Positions 32,449-43,245 of a stretch of DNA of 54,542 bases are shown in pieces. The position numbers were made by a program, and so were the translations under genes. Under the pieces are notes generated by a model, which saw nothing but the letters and a program-made list of their open reading frames with translations, made no database searches and had not been told where the DNA came from. The stretch's first letter is position 1. Every line of letters starts with the position of its first letter. Source of the DNA: Syntrophales bacterium (lineage in GTDB: Bacteria > Desulfobacterota > Syntrophia > Syntrophales > Fen-1087); NCBI GenBank assembly GCA_030656035.1, contig JAUSOK010000034.1, forward strand, positions 1 to 54,542. Direction: 5' to 3'.

Positions 32449-32632
32449 GGAAATCAGAGATTTGAATATGGATGAATTAACCCAGAAAGAAAGGGAAGCA
32501 GTGGAGGAGATGTTTCGCCTGCGCCTGCGTCATTCTACGGGTCAATTGGACTCGTCGGCCGCATTGAATCGTGTTCGCCGAGATATCGCCCGCATAAAAA
32601 CGGTCCGGAGGGAAAAGGAGGTTCGCACGTAA
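32438..32632 (+). CDS. rpmC: 50S ribosomal protein L29
   Basis: [56 protein letters not shown]. Confidence 0.94.
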   Translation: MKIKEIRDLNMDELTQKEREAVEEMFRLRLRHSTGQLDSSAALNRVRRDIARIKTVRREKEVRT

Positions 32633-32635
32633 TCC

Positions 32636-32893
32636 ATGGATAATCGGGGGAATAAAAGGACCATCAAGGGAGTCGTCGTGAGCAATAAAATGGACAAGAC
32701 CATTGTTGTCCGGGCGGTGAGACTGGTCAAACATGCGGTTTTTCGCAAATATGTCAGAAGTTATGAGAAATACAAGGCCCATGATGAACTCAATCGTTGT
32801 AGTGTCGGCGATAAAGTGATTATTGTTGAGTCACGCCCGTTGAGCCGCGATAAGCGCTGGCGGATGCGTGAGATTCTCGAAAAGGCAAAATAG
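32636..32893 (+). CDS. rpsQ: 30S ribosomal protein S17
   Basis: GVVVSNKMDKTIVVRAVRLVKHAVFRKYVRSYEKYKAHDE..CSVGDKVIIVESRPLSRDKRWRM. Confidence 0.96.
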   Translation: MDNRGNKRTIKGVVVSNKMDKTIVVRAVRLVKHAVFRKYVRSYEKYKAHDELNRCSVGDKVIIVESRPLSRDKRWRMREILEKAK

Positions 32894-32930
32894 CAGTAGT
32901 ACAGAGGCAGTCAGATAGGCGGGGTTATTT

Positions 32931-33299
32931 ATGATTCAGATGCAGACTGTTTTGAATGTAGCGGATAATTCCGGTGCAAAAAAGGTTGCATGTATAAAGG
33001 TTCTGGGCGGCTCGAAAAGAAGGTATGCCGGTGTGGGGGATGTCATCGTGGTATCCGTGAAAGAAGCAATACCGAATTCGAAAGTCAAGAAAGGGGATGT
33101 CATGAAGGCCGTCATCGTGCGGACCGCCAAGGAAACGCGCCGCCCGGATGGATCTTTTTTGAAATTCGATGATAATTCGGCGGTGCTGATTAATAATCAG
33201 ATGGAGCCGGTCGGCACGCGTATCTTCGGACCCGTCGCTCGCGAGCTCAGAGCGAAGCAGTTTATGAAAATCATCTCTTTGGCCCCGGAGGTTTTATAG
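32931..33299 (+). CDS. rplN: 50S ribosomal protein L14
   Basis: [57 protein letters not shown]. Confidence 0.98.
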   Translation: MIQMQTVLNVADNSGAKKVACIKVLGGSKRRYAGVGDVIVVSVKEAIPNSKVKKGDVMKAVIVRTAKETRRPDGSFLKFDDNSAVLINNQMEPVGTRIFGPVARELRAKQFMKIISLAPEVL

Positions 33300-33353
33300 A
33301 GATCTGCGGGCCGCTTTTTGAGAACATCCGCAGGATAGCGCAAAGGACTGAAG

Positions 33354-33674
33354 ATGCAGAAAATAAAACTGAAAAAAGGCGACGCCGTAAAGGTTCTTAC
33401 CGGCAAGGACGCAGGAAAGACCGGCAAGATCCTGAAGGTGATCGGCAAAGAAAATAAGATTGTGGTTGAAAAACTCAATCTGATCAAGAAACATCAGCGG
33501 CCTGACGCTCGCGGGAAAGGGGGAATTGTTGAGAAAGAAGCGCCCCTGGAAACATCGAATGTCATGTTTGTGTGCAATAAATGCAATGTCGGTGTCCGGA
33601 TTGGCTATAAAATTCTGGATGATGGGAAAAAAGTCCGCCTCTGTAAAAAATGCGGCGAAATCTTGGATGCATAG
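33354..33674 (+). CDS. rplX: 50S ribosomal protein L24 with C-terminal CxxC..CxxC zinc-ribbon-like segment
   Basis: [64 protein letters not shown]. Confidence 0.96.
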   Translation: MQKIKLKKGDAVKVLTGKDAGKTGKILKVIGKENKIVVEKLNLIKKHQRPDARGKGGIVEKEAPLETSNVMFVCNKCNVGVRIGYKILDDGKKVRLCKKCGEILDA

Positions 33675-33682
33675 GTTATAAA

Positions 33683-34222
33683 ATGGCAAGATTAAAAACA
33701 TATTACGAGAAAAAAGTCGTCCCCGCCTTAATTGAGGTCTTTCAGTACAAGAATCGTATGGAAGTGCCGAAAATTGAAAAAATTGTTGTGAATATGGGGC
33801 TGGGCGAGGCGAGCCAGAATATCAAGATACTCGATGGCGCCGTTCAGGAGCTCGCGACGATCACGGGACAGAAGCCGGTTATTACAAAGGCCAGGAAATC
33901 CATCGCGACGTTCAAGCTTCGCCAGGGGATGTCAATCGGGTGTTGTGTCACCCTCAGGAGCGAGCGGATGTATGAGTTCTTTGATCGGCTGGTAAATGTG
34001 AATCTTCCCAGAGTCAGGGATTTCAGGGGCATCTCTGCAAAATCTTTCGATGGAAGAGGCAATTTTGCCATGGGGCTGAAGGAGCAAATTATCTTTCCTG
34101 AAATCGACTATGACAAAATCGATAAAGTCAAAGGGATGAATATAGTGATTACCACCTCGGCGAAGACCGACGAGGAAGCCAGGCAGTTGTTAAAGCTTAT
34201 GGGTGTGCCCTTTAAAAATTAA
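33683..34222 (+). CDS. rplE: 50S ribosomal protein L5
   Basis: [43 protein letters not shown]. Confidence 0.97.
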   Translation: MARLKTYYEKKVVPALIEVFQYKNRMEVPKIEKIVVNMGLGEASQNIKILDGAVQELATITGQKPVITKARKSIATFKLRQGMSIGCCVTLRSERMYEFFDRLVNVNLPRVRDFRGISAKSFDGRGNFAMGLKEQIIFPEIDYDKIDKVKGMNIVITTSAKTDEEARQLLKLMGVPFKN

Positions 34223-34237
34223 AGTTTGCGGAAAATG

Positions 34238-34283
34238 GGGACAGCGCCCCTATTTTACCGCAGGAAAATAGGGGCGCTGTCCC
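34238..34283. repeat. Perfect 19-bp inverted repeat between rplE and rpsN (REP/RAYT-like palindrome)
   Basis: GGGACAGCGCCCCTATTTT (34238-34256), 8-nt loop ACCGCAGG, AAAATAGGGGCGCTGTCCC (34265-34283). Confidence 0.95.
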
Positions 34284-34306
34284 AAAATTCCCGTGGAGGC
34301 ATTGGT

Positions 34307-34492
34307 TTGGCAAAAAAATCTTTAATCGCGAAGGCAAAAAGGTCGGCAAAATATCCAGTTCGAGACTATAATCGTTGCCCGTTGTGCGGTCGGCCTCGGG
34401 CCTATTATCGGAAGTTTGATATGTGTAGAATATGCCTCAGGAATCTTGCTCTCAAGGGCGAGATCCCGGGTGTCATAAAATCCAGTTGGTAA
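34307..34492 (+). CDS. rpsN: 30S ribosomal protein S14, zinc-binding type (TTG start)
   Basis: [66 protein letters not shown] at 34295-34299 supports the TTG at 34307 rather than the longer track ORF. Confidence 0.95.
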   Translation: MAKKSLIAKAKRSAKYPVRDYNRCPLCGRPRAYYRKFDMCRICLRNLALKGEIPGVIKSSW

Positions 34493-34514
34493 GAGAATTT
34501 TCAAGGAGCTTTTT

Positions 34515-34916
34515 ATGGGAATGACCGATCCGATTGCAGACATGCTCACAAGGATCAGAAATGCGAATAGCGTCCGTTTCAAGAGCGTTGATGTCTTGTT
34601 GTCACGCATGAATCTTCATCTGGCGGAAGTGCTGAAGAAAAATGGTTATATAAGCGGTTATGACACCAAAAAGCCGGACGGCGATTTCGGGATGCTGCGG
34701 ATCTATCTCAAATATGCGGATGCCAAACGTGCCGTCATCACCGATATCCAGAGGGTCAGCAGACCCGGGCGGCGCGTCTATGTAAAAAGTGAAAAAATAC
34801 CAAAGGTATTGAATGGATATGGAATTGCCATCCTTTCCACGTCCCGGGGCATCATAACGGACAATGATGCCAGACAATTGAATGTCGGTGGCGAGGTCCT
34901 TTGTAATGTCTGGTAG
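34515..34916 (+). CDS. rpsH: 30S ribosomal protein S8
   Basis: MGMTDPIADMLTRIRNAN; C-terminal GIAILSTSRGIITDNDARQLNVGGEVLCNVW. Confidence 0.97.
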   Translation: MGMTDPIADMLTRIRNANSVRFKSVDVLLSRMNLHLAEVLKKNGYISGYDTKKPDGDFGMLRIYLKYADAKRAVITDIQRVSRPGRRVYVKSEKIPKVLNGYGIAILSTSRGIITDNDARQLNVGGEVLCNVW

Positions 34917-34957
34917 ATGGCGCCATCAGAACGTGCAAGACAAATGGAGATTCTTTC

Positions 34958-35497
34958 ATGTCAAGAATAGGTAAAAAGCCCATCTTGTTACCTGCGGGCG
35001 TCAAGGTCATTCTGAATCAGGCGAATCTCAGCGTGCAGGGGCCGAAGGGGATGCTGTCGATGGAGGTTCCGCAAGGCGTCGAGGTGGCACTGGAGGATAA
35101 TGTTGTCATAGTCAAAAAAACGTCCGACGACCGGAAAGCCAGGTGCTACCATGGGCTCACGAGAACATTGGTGGATAATATGGTCACGGGGGTGAGTGCG
35201 GGGTTTGAAAAGAAACTAGAAATTTCCGGGGTCGGCTACCGTGCGGAGGCCAGTCATGACAGGCTCAAGCTGGTGATCGGATATTCCAGCCCGTCTGAGT
35301 ATGTCATCCCTGAAGGGATTGCCGTCAAGGTCGATAAGCTGGTAAATATCGTCGTATCCGGCATCGATAAACAGGTGGTGGGACGCGTTGCCGCTGAGAT
35401 CAGGGCATTGAGGAAGCCGGAGCCGTACAAAGGTAAAGGGATTCGGTATGCCGGTGAGCAGATCAGACGGAAAGTGGGCAAATCCGTCGGAAGTTGA
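34958..35497 (+). CDS. rplF: 50S ribosomal protein L6
   Basis: MSRIGKKPILLPAGVKV; EPYKGKGIRYAGEQIRRKVGKS. Confidence 0.97.
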   Translation: MSRIGKKPILLPAGVKVILNQANLSVQGPKGMLSMEVPQGVEVALEDNVVIVKKTSDDRKARCYHGLTRTLVDNMVTGVSAGFEKKLEISGVGYRAEASHDRLKLVIGYSSPSEYVIPEGIAVKVDKLVNIVVSGIDKQVVGRVAAEIRALRKPEPYKGKGIRYAGEQIRRKVGKSVGS

Positions 35498-35575
35498 TCA
35501 TTAAAAAAACACCAGGGGAGAAGGACCACGCGTGTGATCCGCAGGGTGGTGTTATCGAATGAACGGGGTAGAACA

Positions 35576-35941
35576 TTGGCTTCGAAAAAAATTGAAAAGA
35601 TCAGAGCGAAACGGACAAAAAGGGTAAGGGCCAGGATGTTTGGGACAGACGGGAAACCTCGTCTTTCTCTGTTCAGAAGCGCTAATCATATTTATGTGCA
35701 GGCCATAGATGATGATTTGAAAAAAACACTGGCAGAGGCTTCAACCCTGAGCAAGGATTTGCGTGAAAAACTGTCCGGCATGAAAAAAGTGGATCAGGCG
35801 AGGGAAGTCGGCAAATTCGTTTCGAAACGATTACAGGCGATCGGCATCGAACGCGTGGTATTCGATCGGGGACGTTATCTTTACCATGGTCGTGTCAAGG
35901 CGCTTGCGGAGGCGGCCAGAGAAGCGGGACTAAAATTTTAA
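35576..35941 (+). CDS. rplR: 50S ribosomal protein L18 (start uncertain: TTG 35576 or GTG 35534)
   Basis: [72 protein letters not shown]. Confidence 0.92.
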   Translation: MASKKIEKIRAKRTKRVRARMFGTDGKPRLSLFRSANHIYVQAIDDDLKKTLAEASTLSKDLREKLSGMKKVDQAREVGKFVSKRLQAIGIERVVFDRGRYLYHGRVKALAEAAREAGLKF

Positions 35942-35976
35942 ACACGGCATTATCTCATAAATGTGCGAAATAAAAG

Positions 35977-36489
35977 ATGGCTGGAAAAGAAAAAATGGAA
36001 GAATTTGATCTGCTCGACAGGGTAATCGCGATTAACAGAACCGCTAAGGTGGTCAAGGGGGGGCGCCGATTCAGATTCAGCGCCGTTGTGGTTGTCGGTG
36101 ACGGTAACGGCGCCGTCGGCGCCGGGCTTGGTAAAGCCCACGAAGTGCCGGAGGCAATCAGAAAAGGAACGGAACAGGCCAAAAAGAATATGACCAAGGT
36201 GGCTGTTCTGAACAGGACCATTCCCTATGAAATCATCGGTCAATACGGAGCCGGCAAAGTCCTGCTGAAGCCGGCCTCTGAGGGGACGGGGCTGATTGCG
36301 GGCGGGGCTGTCCGGGCGGTACTCGAGGTTGCCGGTGTGCATAATGTGTTGACCAAGTGTCTCGGATCCCATAATCCGCACAATCTGGTCAAGGCAACCA
36401 TTGATGGTCTTCGACGTCTCCGGGATCCGAATGATATTGCTATGCTGAGGGGCATACGCCCTGCGGAAATGAACGCACTGAATAAATGA
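35977..36489 (+). CDS. rpsE: 30S ribosomal protein S5
   Basis: [53 protein letters not shown]. Confidence 0.97.
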   Translation: MAGKEKMEEFDLLDRVIAINRTAKVVKGGRRFRFSAVVVVGDGNGAVGAGLGKAHEVPEAIRKGTEQAKKNMTKVAVLNRTIPYEIIGQYGAGKVLLKPASEGTGLIAGGAVRAVLEVAGVHNVLTKCLGSHNPHNLVKATIDGLRRLRDPNDIAMLRGIRPAEMNALNK

Positions 36490-36695
36490 GGTGGTTTGTG
36501 CGAAATAAGCTCAAAATAACACTGGTTAAAAGTTACATCGGCCGCCCCGCGCAGCAAAGAAAGGTCTTGGCGGGAATGGGGCTTGGCAAACTGAACCGAT
36601 CTGTTTTCCTGGAGGATACCCCGGAGATCAGGGGGATGGTCAAAAAGGTCTGTCATCTGGTTTCCATGGAAGAAGTAAAGGGGAATGACATATGA
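36486..36695 (+). CDS. rpmD: 50S ribosomal protein L30
   Basis: [52 protein letters not shown]. Confidence 0.94.
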   Translation: MRWFVRNKLKITLVKSYIGRPAQQRKVLAGMGLGKLNRSVFLEDTPEIRGMVKKVCHLVSMEEVKGNDI

Positions 36696-37135
36696 ATTTG
36701 AGTTCGTTGCAGCCACCGGCAGGTTCCCGGAAAAAGCGAAAAAGGGTTGGACGCGGGGACGGTTCCGGACATGGCGGGACGTCCTGCAGGGGCGCCAAAG
36801 GCCAGAATGCGCGTTCCGGAGGCGGAACGAGGCCAGGCTTTGAGGGGGGGCAAATGCCTCTGGCAAGAAGACTGCCGAAGAGGGGGTTTCGCAATATCTT
36901 CCGAAAAATTATTGTTGCTATTAATATCGAGCAGTTAAATAAATTCCCGGCAGGGTCCGTCATTGACGCGGAGAGTCTCATCCGGGCCGGTCTCGTGAAT
37001 AGAAAATACGACGGTATCAAGCTACTGGGCAAGGGGATGATTGATTATCCCCTTTCGGTGAAAGTGGACATGGTCAGCCAGGGGGCCAGAACCAAAATTG
37101 AAGCTGCCGGCGGGTCGATTATAGAGGTCAACTGA
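36692..37135 (+). CDS. rplO: 50S ribosomal protein L15
   Basis: [55 protein letters not shown]. Confidence 0.97.
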   Translation: MNLSSLQPPAGSRKKRKRVGRGDGSGHGGTSCRGAKGQNARSGGGTRPGFEGGQMPLARRLPKRGFRNIFRKIIVAINIEQLNKFPAGSVIDAESLIRAGLVNRKYDGIKLLGKGMIDYPLSVKVDMVSQGARTKIEAAGGSIIEVN

Positions 37136-37136
37136 T

Positions 37137-38447
37137 TTGTTAGGTGGTTTAAAAAATATTTCCAAGATACCGGAGCTGCAGAAGCGGATACTTTTTACCT
37201 TTCTGATGCTCATCGTTTATCGGATCGGCGCCCATGTGACGACGCCGGGGATAGACACGGCAGCGCTGGCCGCTTTTTTTGCGCAAGCAAAGGGATCATT
37301 GCTGGGGCTCTTTGACATGTTTGCCGGTGGCGCCTTGAGCAATCTGTCCGTCTTTGCCCTAGGGATCATGCCATATATCAGCGCATCCATTATTCTCCAG
37401 CTGTTGACGGTAGCCATTCCCCATCTGGAAAAATTATCCAAGGAAGGCGATGCCGGCAGAAGAAAGATTACCCAGTACACGCGCTATGGGACGGTAATTC
37501 TTAGTGTCATTCAGGGATTCGGCATTGCCATCGGTCTGGAAAACATGGCCGGTCCGACGGGGGTGTCGATCGTCATTGAACCTGGATGGGCCTTTAGAAT
37601 GATGACGGTGATTACCCTGACAGCCGGTACGGCCTTTATCATGTGGATCGGTGAACAGATCACGGAAAAGGGGATCGGCAACGGAATTTCTCTGATCATT
37701 TTTGCCGGGATCGTATGCGGGGCCCCGACGGCGATTTTCAGCACCTTCAGCCTGATGTCTGCAGGGGAGATGGGTATCTTTGCCATCATTTTTTTAATCG
37801 TCATGATGGTCGCAGTGGTGGGCGTCATCGTCTTTGTGGAAAGCGGCCAGCGGCGGATCCCGGTTCAATATGCAAAGCGGATTGTAGGAAGAAAGATGTA
37901 CGGCGGTCAAACGACTCACCTGCCTTTAAAGGTCAATACGGCAGGCGTGATTCCGCCCATTTTTGCGTCTTCCATTATCATGTTTCCCGCAACCATAGCG
38001 AATTTTATTCCCCATCCGTGGATGAAGTCCATCGCCGACGCCCTGGTGCCGGGACGCGTCGGGTATGAGCTGCTCTACGTCGCCTTTATTGTTTTTTTCT
38101 GTTACTTTTATACGGCAGTGACCTTTAATCCTGTGGATGTGGCCGACAATATGAAAAAGTACGGCGGTTATGTGCCGGGAATCCGGCCGGGAAAGAAAAC
38201 GGCGGATTACATTGATGACGTGCTGACCCGGTTGACCTTCAGCGGTGCGATTTACGTTTCGGCGGTTTGCGTCCTTCCCAGTATTCTGATCAGTTACTTC
38301 AACGTACCCTTTTATTTTGGGGGAACGGCGCTTTTGATCGTTGTCGGGGTTGCCCTCGATACGGCGGGCCAGATTGAAACGCATCTGCTGACGAGGCAGT
38401 ATGAAGGTTTTATGAAGAAAGGGCGGATTGCCGCCAGGAGGCGGTGA
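37137..38447 (+). CDS. secY: Preprotein translocase subunit SecY (TTG start)
   Basis: [25 protein letters not shown]; multiple TM segments; [35 protein letters not shown]. Confidence 0.98.
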   Translation: MLGGLKNISKIPELQKRILFTFLMLIVYRIGAHVTTPGIDTAALAAFFAQAKGSLLGLFDMFAGGALSNLSVFALGIMPYISASIILQLLTVAIPHLEKLSKEGDAGRRKITQYTRYGTVILSVIQGFGIAIGLENMAGPTGVSIVIEPGWAFRMMTVITLTAGTAFIMWIGEQITEKGIGNGISLIIFAGIVCGAPTAIFSTFSLMSAGEMGIFAIIFLIVMMVAVVGVIVFVESGQRRIPVQYAKRIVGRKMYGGQTTHLPLKVNTAGVIPPIFASSIIMFPATIANFIPHPWMKSIADALVPGRVGYELLYVAFIVFFCYFYTAVTFNPVDVADNMKKYGGYVPGIRPGKKTADYIDDVLTRLTFSGAIYVSAVCVLPSILISYFNVPFYFGGTALLIVVGVALDTAGQIETHLLTRQYEGFMKKGRIAARRR

Positions 38448-38478
38448 GCGGCGCAATCTGTGGGAAGGTTTTAATAAG

Positions 38479-39231
38479 ATGATTATCCTCAAGCAACCTG
38501 AGGAAATCGAAAAAATAAGGACGAGTAACATCATTGTTGCGGAGATCCTGAAAGAACTGAAAGAAAAAATAAGGCCCGGCATAACGACGTTGGAACTCAA
38601 TCGCTATTCCGAGGAGCTGGCTAAAAAAAGAGGAGCCACGCCCGCGTTTAAAGGGTATCGCGGCTATCCTTTTGCTCTGTGTACATCCGTTAACTCAGAA
38701 GTCGTGCATGGGATGCCGTCCAACCGGGTTCTTAAACACGGAGATATTGTCAGTCTGGATTTCGGCGCCCGCTACCAGGGATATTACGGGGATGCCGCGA
38801 TCACCCTACCCGTCGGTGATATCGCCGAGGAGGCCAGGCTGTTGCTGCAGACGACGGAGCAGAGCCTTTATGATGGAATCCACCAGGCCCGGGCGGGGAA
38901 CAGACTGGGCGATATTTCCGCGGCAGTGCAGAGCCGGGTCGAGGCAGCAGGGTTCTCCGTCGTCAGGGACTTTGTCGGTCATGGCATCGGCAAAAACCTG
39001 CATGAAGAACCGCAAGTTCCAAATTACGGGGTGAGCGGCAGAGGGGTTGAATTAAAAAGCGGAATGGTACTTGCCATTGAACCCATGGTGAATGCGGGGA
39101 CGTACAAAGTCAGGCTTCTTTCCGATGGTTGGACGGTTGTCACCGAAGACGGTCAGTTATCGGCGCATTTTGAGCATACGGTGGCCGTTACAGACGAAGG
39201 CCCGGTCATCCTGAGCTTAATAAGGAACTAA
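38479..39231 (+). CDS. map: Type I methionine aminopeptidase
   Basis: [63 protein letters not shown]. Confidence 0.97.
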   Translation: MIILKQPEEIEKIRTSNIIVAEILKELKEKIRPGITTLELNRYSEELAKKRGATPAFKGYRGYPFALCTSVNSEVVHGMPSNRVLKHGDIVSLDFGARYQGYYGDAAITLPVGDIAEEARLLLQTTEQSLYDGIHQARAGNRLGDISAAVQSRVEAAGFSVVRDFVGHGIGKNLHEEPQVPNYGVSGRGVELKSGMVLAIEPMVNAGTYKVRLLSDGWTVVTEDGQLSAHFEHTVAVTDEGPVILSLIRN

Positions 39232-39247
39232 AAAACAGGAACACTTG

Positions 39248-39466
39248 ATGGCGAAAGAAGAACCCATAGAGGTTGAAGGGCGTGTTGTGGAGCCATTGCC
39301 CAATGCCATGTTTCGCGTGGAGCTGGATAATGGACATCGCGTTCTTGCCCATATTTCGGGGAAAATGCGCATGCACTTCATAAAAATACTGCCCGGAGAT
39401 AAGGTAACGGTTGAGTTGTCGCCCTATGACTTAACCCGGGGCAGAATCGTCTACAGGACGAAATAA
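39248..39466 (+). CDS. infA: Translation initiation factor IF-1
   Basis: [70 protein letters not shown]. Confidence 0.97.
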   Translation: MAKEEPIEVEGRVVEPLPNAMFRVELDNGHRVLAHISGKMRMHFIKILPGDKVTVELSPYDLTRGRIVYRTK

Positions 39467-39552
39467 ACGGGCCGCGGGTATGCGGGGCGGGTATGGCAGG
39501 CGACGAGTCTCTGGCCCAGGGCGGTTCACAATCGGTTTGAGGAGCATGCATT

Positions 39553-39666
39553 ATGAAGGTACGGTCTTCCGTTAAAAAGATATGTGTCAAATGTAAAATT
39601 ATCAAGCGCCGCGGCGTTTTGAGAATCATTTGTGAAAATCCCAAGCACAAGCAGAGACAGGGGTAG
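39553..39666 (+). CDS. rpmJ: 50S ribosomal protein L36 (37 aa, zinc-binding C+ form)
   Basis: [37 protein letters not shown]. Below the ORF-track length cutoff. Confidence 0.96.
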   Translation: MKVRSSVKKICVKCKIIKRRGVLRIICENPKHKQRQG

Positions 39667-39696
39667 GAGCGGTTTATTTAATCAGGAGGATGGCAG

Positions 39697-40065
39697 GTGG
39701 CAAGAATTGCAGGGGTGGACTTACCCAAAAACAAAAGAATGGAGATCGCACTGACCTATATCTATGGCATAGGGCGTTCAAGGTCTAAAGATATTCTTCA
39801 AAAGGCAGGCGTCAGTGCGGATACAAAAACGGATCATCTTGCCGATGGGGAAATTACCGCGATCAGAAATGTTATCGACAGGGACCATAAGGTTGAGGGT
39901 GATTTACGTCGAGAGATTTCCATGTCTTTGAAACGGCTCATGGATATCGGCGCCTATCGGGGGTTGCGGCACCGCAAGGGCCTGCCCGTGAGAGGCCAGC
40001 GGACCAGCACCAACGCCCGGACGCGAAAAGGACCCCGGCGGTCCATCGCAGGGAAAAAGAAATAA
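39697..40065 (+). CDS. rpsM: 30S ribosomal protein S13 (GTG start)
   Basis: [54 protein letters not shown]. Confidence 0.98.
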   Translation: MARIAGVDLPKNKRMEIALTYIYGIGRSRSKDILQKAGVSADTKTDHLADGEITAIRNVIDRDHKVEGDLRREISMSLKRLMDIGAYRGLRHRKGLPVRGQRTSTNARTRKGPRRSIAGKKK

Positions 40066-40087
40066 ATCGCAGTGATCGGGAGGATCA

Positions 40088-40480
40088 ATGGCTAAGCCAG
40101 TCAGGAAGACAGGGAAAAGGAAAGAAAAGAAGAATATTACTGAAGGGGTTGCCCATATTCAATCGACTTTCAACAACACGATTATCACCATCACGGACCT
40201 GAGCGGCAATGTGATCGCCTGGGCATCCGCCGGGATGCAGGGATTCAAGGGGTCGCGAAAGAGCACGCCCTTTGCCGCACAGATGGCGGCGGAAGATGCG
40301 GTTAGAAAAGCGAAAGAGCATGGGATGCGAAGCGTCCAGGTGTACGTGAAAGGTCCTGGCTCAGGGCGTGAGTCTGCCCTGCGGTCTCTGCAATTGGCTG
40401 GCTTGAATATCAGCCTGATACGGGACGTCACCCCCATTCCCCATAACGGTTGTCGTCCTCCGAAACGACGAAGGGTGTGA
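40088..40480 (+). CDS. rpsK: 30S ribosomal protein S11
   Basis: [51 protein letters not shown]. Confidence 0.98.
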   Translation: MAKPVRKTGKRKEKKNITEGVAHIQSTFNNTIITITDLSGNVIAWASAGMQGFKGSRKSTPFAAQMAAEDAVRKAKEHGMRSVQVYVKGPGSGRESALRSLQLAGLNISLIRDVTPIPHNGCRPPKRRRV

Positions 40481-40550
40481 GGCAGGAATGCGTTGATGAA
40501 AAAATTGGTAGAAAGTGGTGAAGAAATAACGTTAAATCAGGGAGGCGTCT

Positions 40551-41177
40551 TTGGCAAGATATAGAGAATCCGCGTGTAGGTTGTGCCGTAGAGAGGGTCT
40601 GAAGCTGTTTCTTAAGGGAGATCGCTGTTACAGTGAGAAATGTGCCTTTGAGCGGCGGAGTTATGCTCCGGGTGAACACGGACAGATCAGGAAAAAGCAT
40701 TCAGATTACGGTGTTCAGTTAAGGGCCAAGCAGAAGCTCAAAAGAATGTATGGTCTGCTGGAGAAGCAGTTCCGGGGTTACTTTGAAAAGGCGGACCGGC
40801 AAAAAGGAATCACAGGGACAAACCTGCTGTTGTTCCTGGAGCGGCGGCTTGACAATACGGTGTTTCGGATGGGATTTGCCAACTCAAGAAACGAGGCGCG
40901 GCAGCTTGTCAGGCATAATCACTTTCTGGTGAGCGGCAAGCCGGTGAACATCCCCTCTTTCCTGGTCAGGGTGGGCGATGACATTCAGGTCAGGGAAGGC
41001 AGCAGGAAAGTGGAGCGGATTCAGGAGGCTCTGGAAACCGTTGCGAGGCGCGGTGTGCCCCCGTGGCTCGAACTGGACAAGGAAAACTTTAAAGGCAAGG
41101 TAAAGGTATTCCCGGTGCGGGACGAATTGACCATGCCGGTTCAAGAACAATTGGTTGTCGAACTATATTCGAAATAA
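40551..41177 (+). CDS. rpsD: 30S ribosomal protein S4 (TTG start, zinc-binding C+ form)
   Basis: [73 protein letters not shown]. Confidence 0.98.
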   Translation: MARYRESACRLCRREGLKLFLKGDRCYSEKCAFERRSYAPGEHGQIRKKHSDYGVQLRAKQKLKRMYGLLEKQFRGYFEKADRQKGITGTNLLLFLERRLDNTVFRMGFANSRNEARQLVRHNHFLVSGKPVNIPSFLVRVGDDIQVREGSRKVERIQEALETVARRGVPPWLELDKENFKGKVKVFPVRDELTMPVQEQLVVELYSK

Positions 41178-41232
41178 AGTCAACCACTGAGATAAATCTG
41201 CAACAGGACCCGAAGGGTAGGGAATAATCATT

Positions 41233-42252
41233 ATGCAAAGAAATTGGCGCAGTATCATAAGGCCGAAGCGGATCGAGATTGATGAGGCGACCCATACGCG
41301 TTTTTACGGAGAGTTCATTTGTCAGCCTCTGGAGAGAGGCTTCGGCATTACATTCGGGAACGCGCTCAGAAGGGTTCTTCTGTCGTCCATCCAGGGTGCA
41401 TCAATCGTTTCGGTCCGGATCGATGGGGTTGTCCATGAATTTTCAACGGTTCCGGGTGTGAAGGAAGACGTTGCCGACATCATTCTCAATCTGAAAGGCG
41501 TACGTTTGAAGCTCCACCAGGATGGCCCCCGCGTCGTTCAACTGGACACGTCCAAGGAAGGACCGTTAACGGCAGGCGACCTGATCTGCGATGCGACGGT
41601 GGAGGTTCTGAATCCGGAACATCATGTTGCCACCCTGTCCGGGGAGTCTCCTCTCAGGGCGCAGATGGTTGCAAAGATGGGCAAGGGTTATGTTCCGGCA
41701 AAGAAGGAGAGAGACGACGATCAGCCCGAAGGGACGATTAATATCGACGCGGTGTTTTCTCCCATAAAGAAGGTCAATTATACTGTGACCCATGCCCGCG
41801 TCGGTCAGATCGCTGACTATGACAGGCTGGTTTTGGAGATCTGGACAGACGGCAGTGTCTGGCCCGAAGACGCCCTCGCCTTTGCGGCTAAAATATTGAA
41901 GGACCAACTGGACATCTTTATAAATTTCAACGAAGCGGAAGAGCAGGGGGAGCAGCCCGGCCTGAAAGAAGAGGATAGTATCAATGACCATCTGCTGAGG
42001 CATGTGGATGATCTCGAACTGTCTGTCAGATCGGCCAATTGCCTGAAAAACGCCGGGATTAATCTTATCGGCGAACTTGTTCAAAAGACTGAAGCGGAAA
42101 TGTTGAAAACAAAAAATTTCGGCAGGAAGTCCTTGAACGAGATTAAGGATATCCTGCAGGAGATGGGTTTGAGTTTCGGCTTAAAGTTGGATTTCCCTCC
42201 CTGGAGCAAGGATGAAGCAAAGGAAGACCCGGAGAAAACAGCAGGGGAATGA
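41233..42252 (+). CDS. rpoA: DNA-directed RNA polymerase subunit alpha
   Basis: [53 protein letters not shown]; alpha[51 protein letters not shown]. Confidence 0.98.
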   Translation: MQRNWRSIIRPKRIEIDEATHTRFYGEFICQPLERGFGITFGNALRRVLLSSIQGASIVSVRIDGVVHEFSTVPGVKEDVADIILNLKGVRLKLHQDGPRVVQLDTSKEGPLTAGDLICDATVEVLNPEHHVATLSGESPLRAQMVAKMGKGYVPAKKERDDDQPEGTINIDAVFSPIKKVNYTVTHARVGQIADYDRLVLEIWTDGSVWPEDALAFAAKILKDQLDIFINFNEAEEQGEQPGLKEEDSINDHLLRHVDDLELSVRSANCLKNAGINLIGELVQKTEAEMLKTKNFGRKSLNEIKDILQEMGLSFGLKLDFPPWSKDEAKEDPEKTAGE

Positions 42253-42287
42253 CAGAAAGAACCGCCAACAGGAAAGGAAGATGATCA

Positions 42288-42689
42288 ATGCGTCACGGGA
42301 AAGCAGGAAGTAAGCTCGGCAGGACATCAAGCCATAGGAAAGCCATGCTGAGGAATATGGTTACTTCCTTTTTAAAATATGAAAAGGTCAAGACAACGGA
42401 TGTCAAAGCCAAGGAACTCAAGAAAGTTGCTGAAAAAATGATCACCTTGGGCAAACGGGGTGACCTCCATGCCCGGAGACAGGCTCTGGCCTTTGTCAGA
42501 GATCCGGAAGTGGTGGGGAAGCTATTCAGTGAACTGTCAGAGCGCTATCGTCAGCGTACAGGGGGATATACAAGAATCATCAAGATGGGTTATCGGACGG
42601 GTGACAATGCGCCCCTGTCCAGCATTGAATTTATTGACACCGTACAAAAGAAGAAACCCAAGAAGAAGGCTGTCCCCGCCGCATCATGA
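42288..42689 (+). CDS. rplQ: 50S ribosomal protein L17
   Basis: [58 protein letters not shown]. Confidence 0.97.
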   Translation: MRHGKAGSKLGRTSSHRKAMLRNMVTSFLKYEKVKTTDVKAKELKKVAEKMITLGKRGDLHARRQALAFVRDPEVVGKLFSELSERYRQRTGGYTRIIKMGYRTGDNAPLSSIEFIDTVQKKKPKKKAVPAAS

Positions 42690-42750
42690 TATCCTGGAGA
42701 GAACCGGGGATCGCGGAATGATTACCCGCGACAGGACAGGGGTCGATTGT

Positions 42751-42784
42751 AAAGGCAGGATTTTTCGAGATCCTGCCTTTTTTT
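42751..42784 (+). terminator. Rho-independent terminator after rplQ
   Basis: AAAGGCAGGAT TTTTCGAG ATCCTGCCTTTTTTT. Confidence 0.9.
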
Positions 42785-42896
42785 GTTGGTTTTTCATTTC
42801 TTCTTGTGTTTTTCCATAAAAAGATATATTTTCGGCCCGCAGTGGTTTCCGGCACATCTTGTCTTTCTAATGATAATCATCGGTAAGGAGGTCATT

Positions 42897-43154
42897 ATGG
42901 CGGAAGAAAAGATTGGCGAAGTGGTAAAGTTTTTTGCTAAACCGTCTGTCGCCGCAGTCAAGATCACGGAGGGCGTGTTGCATATCCTGGATACGATTAA
43001 AATCTTCGGTCATACAACGGATGTGACACATGTCGTTGATTCGATGGAAGTGAATAATCAGAAGGTTGACCAGGCCGTGGCCGGCGATTATATCGGGATC
43101 AAGGTCGCCGATCGTGTTCGTCCGGGCGATGAGGTTTTCAAGGTCGTTCCCTGA
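42897..43154 (+). CDS. Stand-alone EF-Tu domain II-like ('translation elongation factor-like') protein, 85 aa
   Basis: MAEEKIGEVVKFFAKPSVAAVKITEGVLHILDTIKIFGHTTDVTHVVDSMEVNNQKVDQAVAGDYIGIKVADRVRPGDEVFKVVP; beta-barrel signature of translational GTPase domain II; GGAGG upstream. Confidence 0.75.
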   Translation: MAEEKIGEVVKFFAKPSVAAVKITEGVLHILDTIKIFGHTTDVTHVVDSMEVNNQKVDQAVAGDYIGIKVADRVRPGDEVFKVVP

Positions 43155-43180
43155 TCGGTTTTTTTGGTATCAAAGTCGAT

Positions 43181-43223
43181 GCCATGGGTTGAATGGCATT
43201 TCAGCCAGCCCATGGCTTTTTTT
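43181..43223 (+). terminator. Rho-independent terminator after the EF-Tu-domain-like gene
   Basis: GCCATGGG (43181-43188) / CCCATGGC (43209-43216) followed by T7. Confidence 0.75.
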
Positions 43224-43245
43224 AGTCTCAGGCAGGCAGGATTGA

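Noticed and set aside
34238-34283. Hairpin as an intrinsic terminator of the rplE transcript
   Set aside because: The stem is strong but is followed by AAAATTCC, not a T-tract, and it sits inside the spc operon; classified as a repeat instead.
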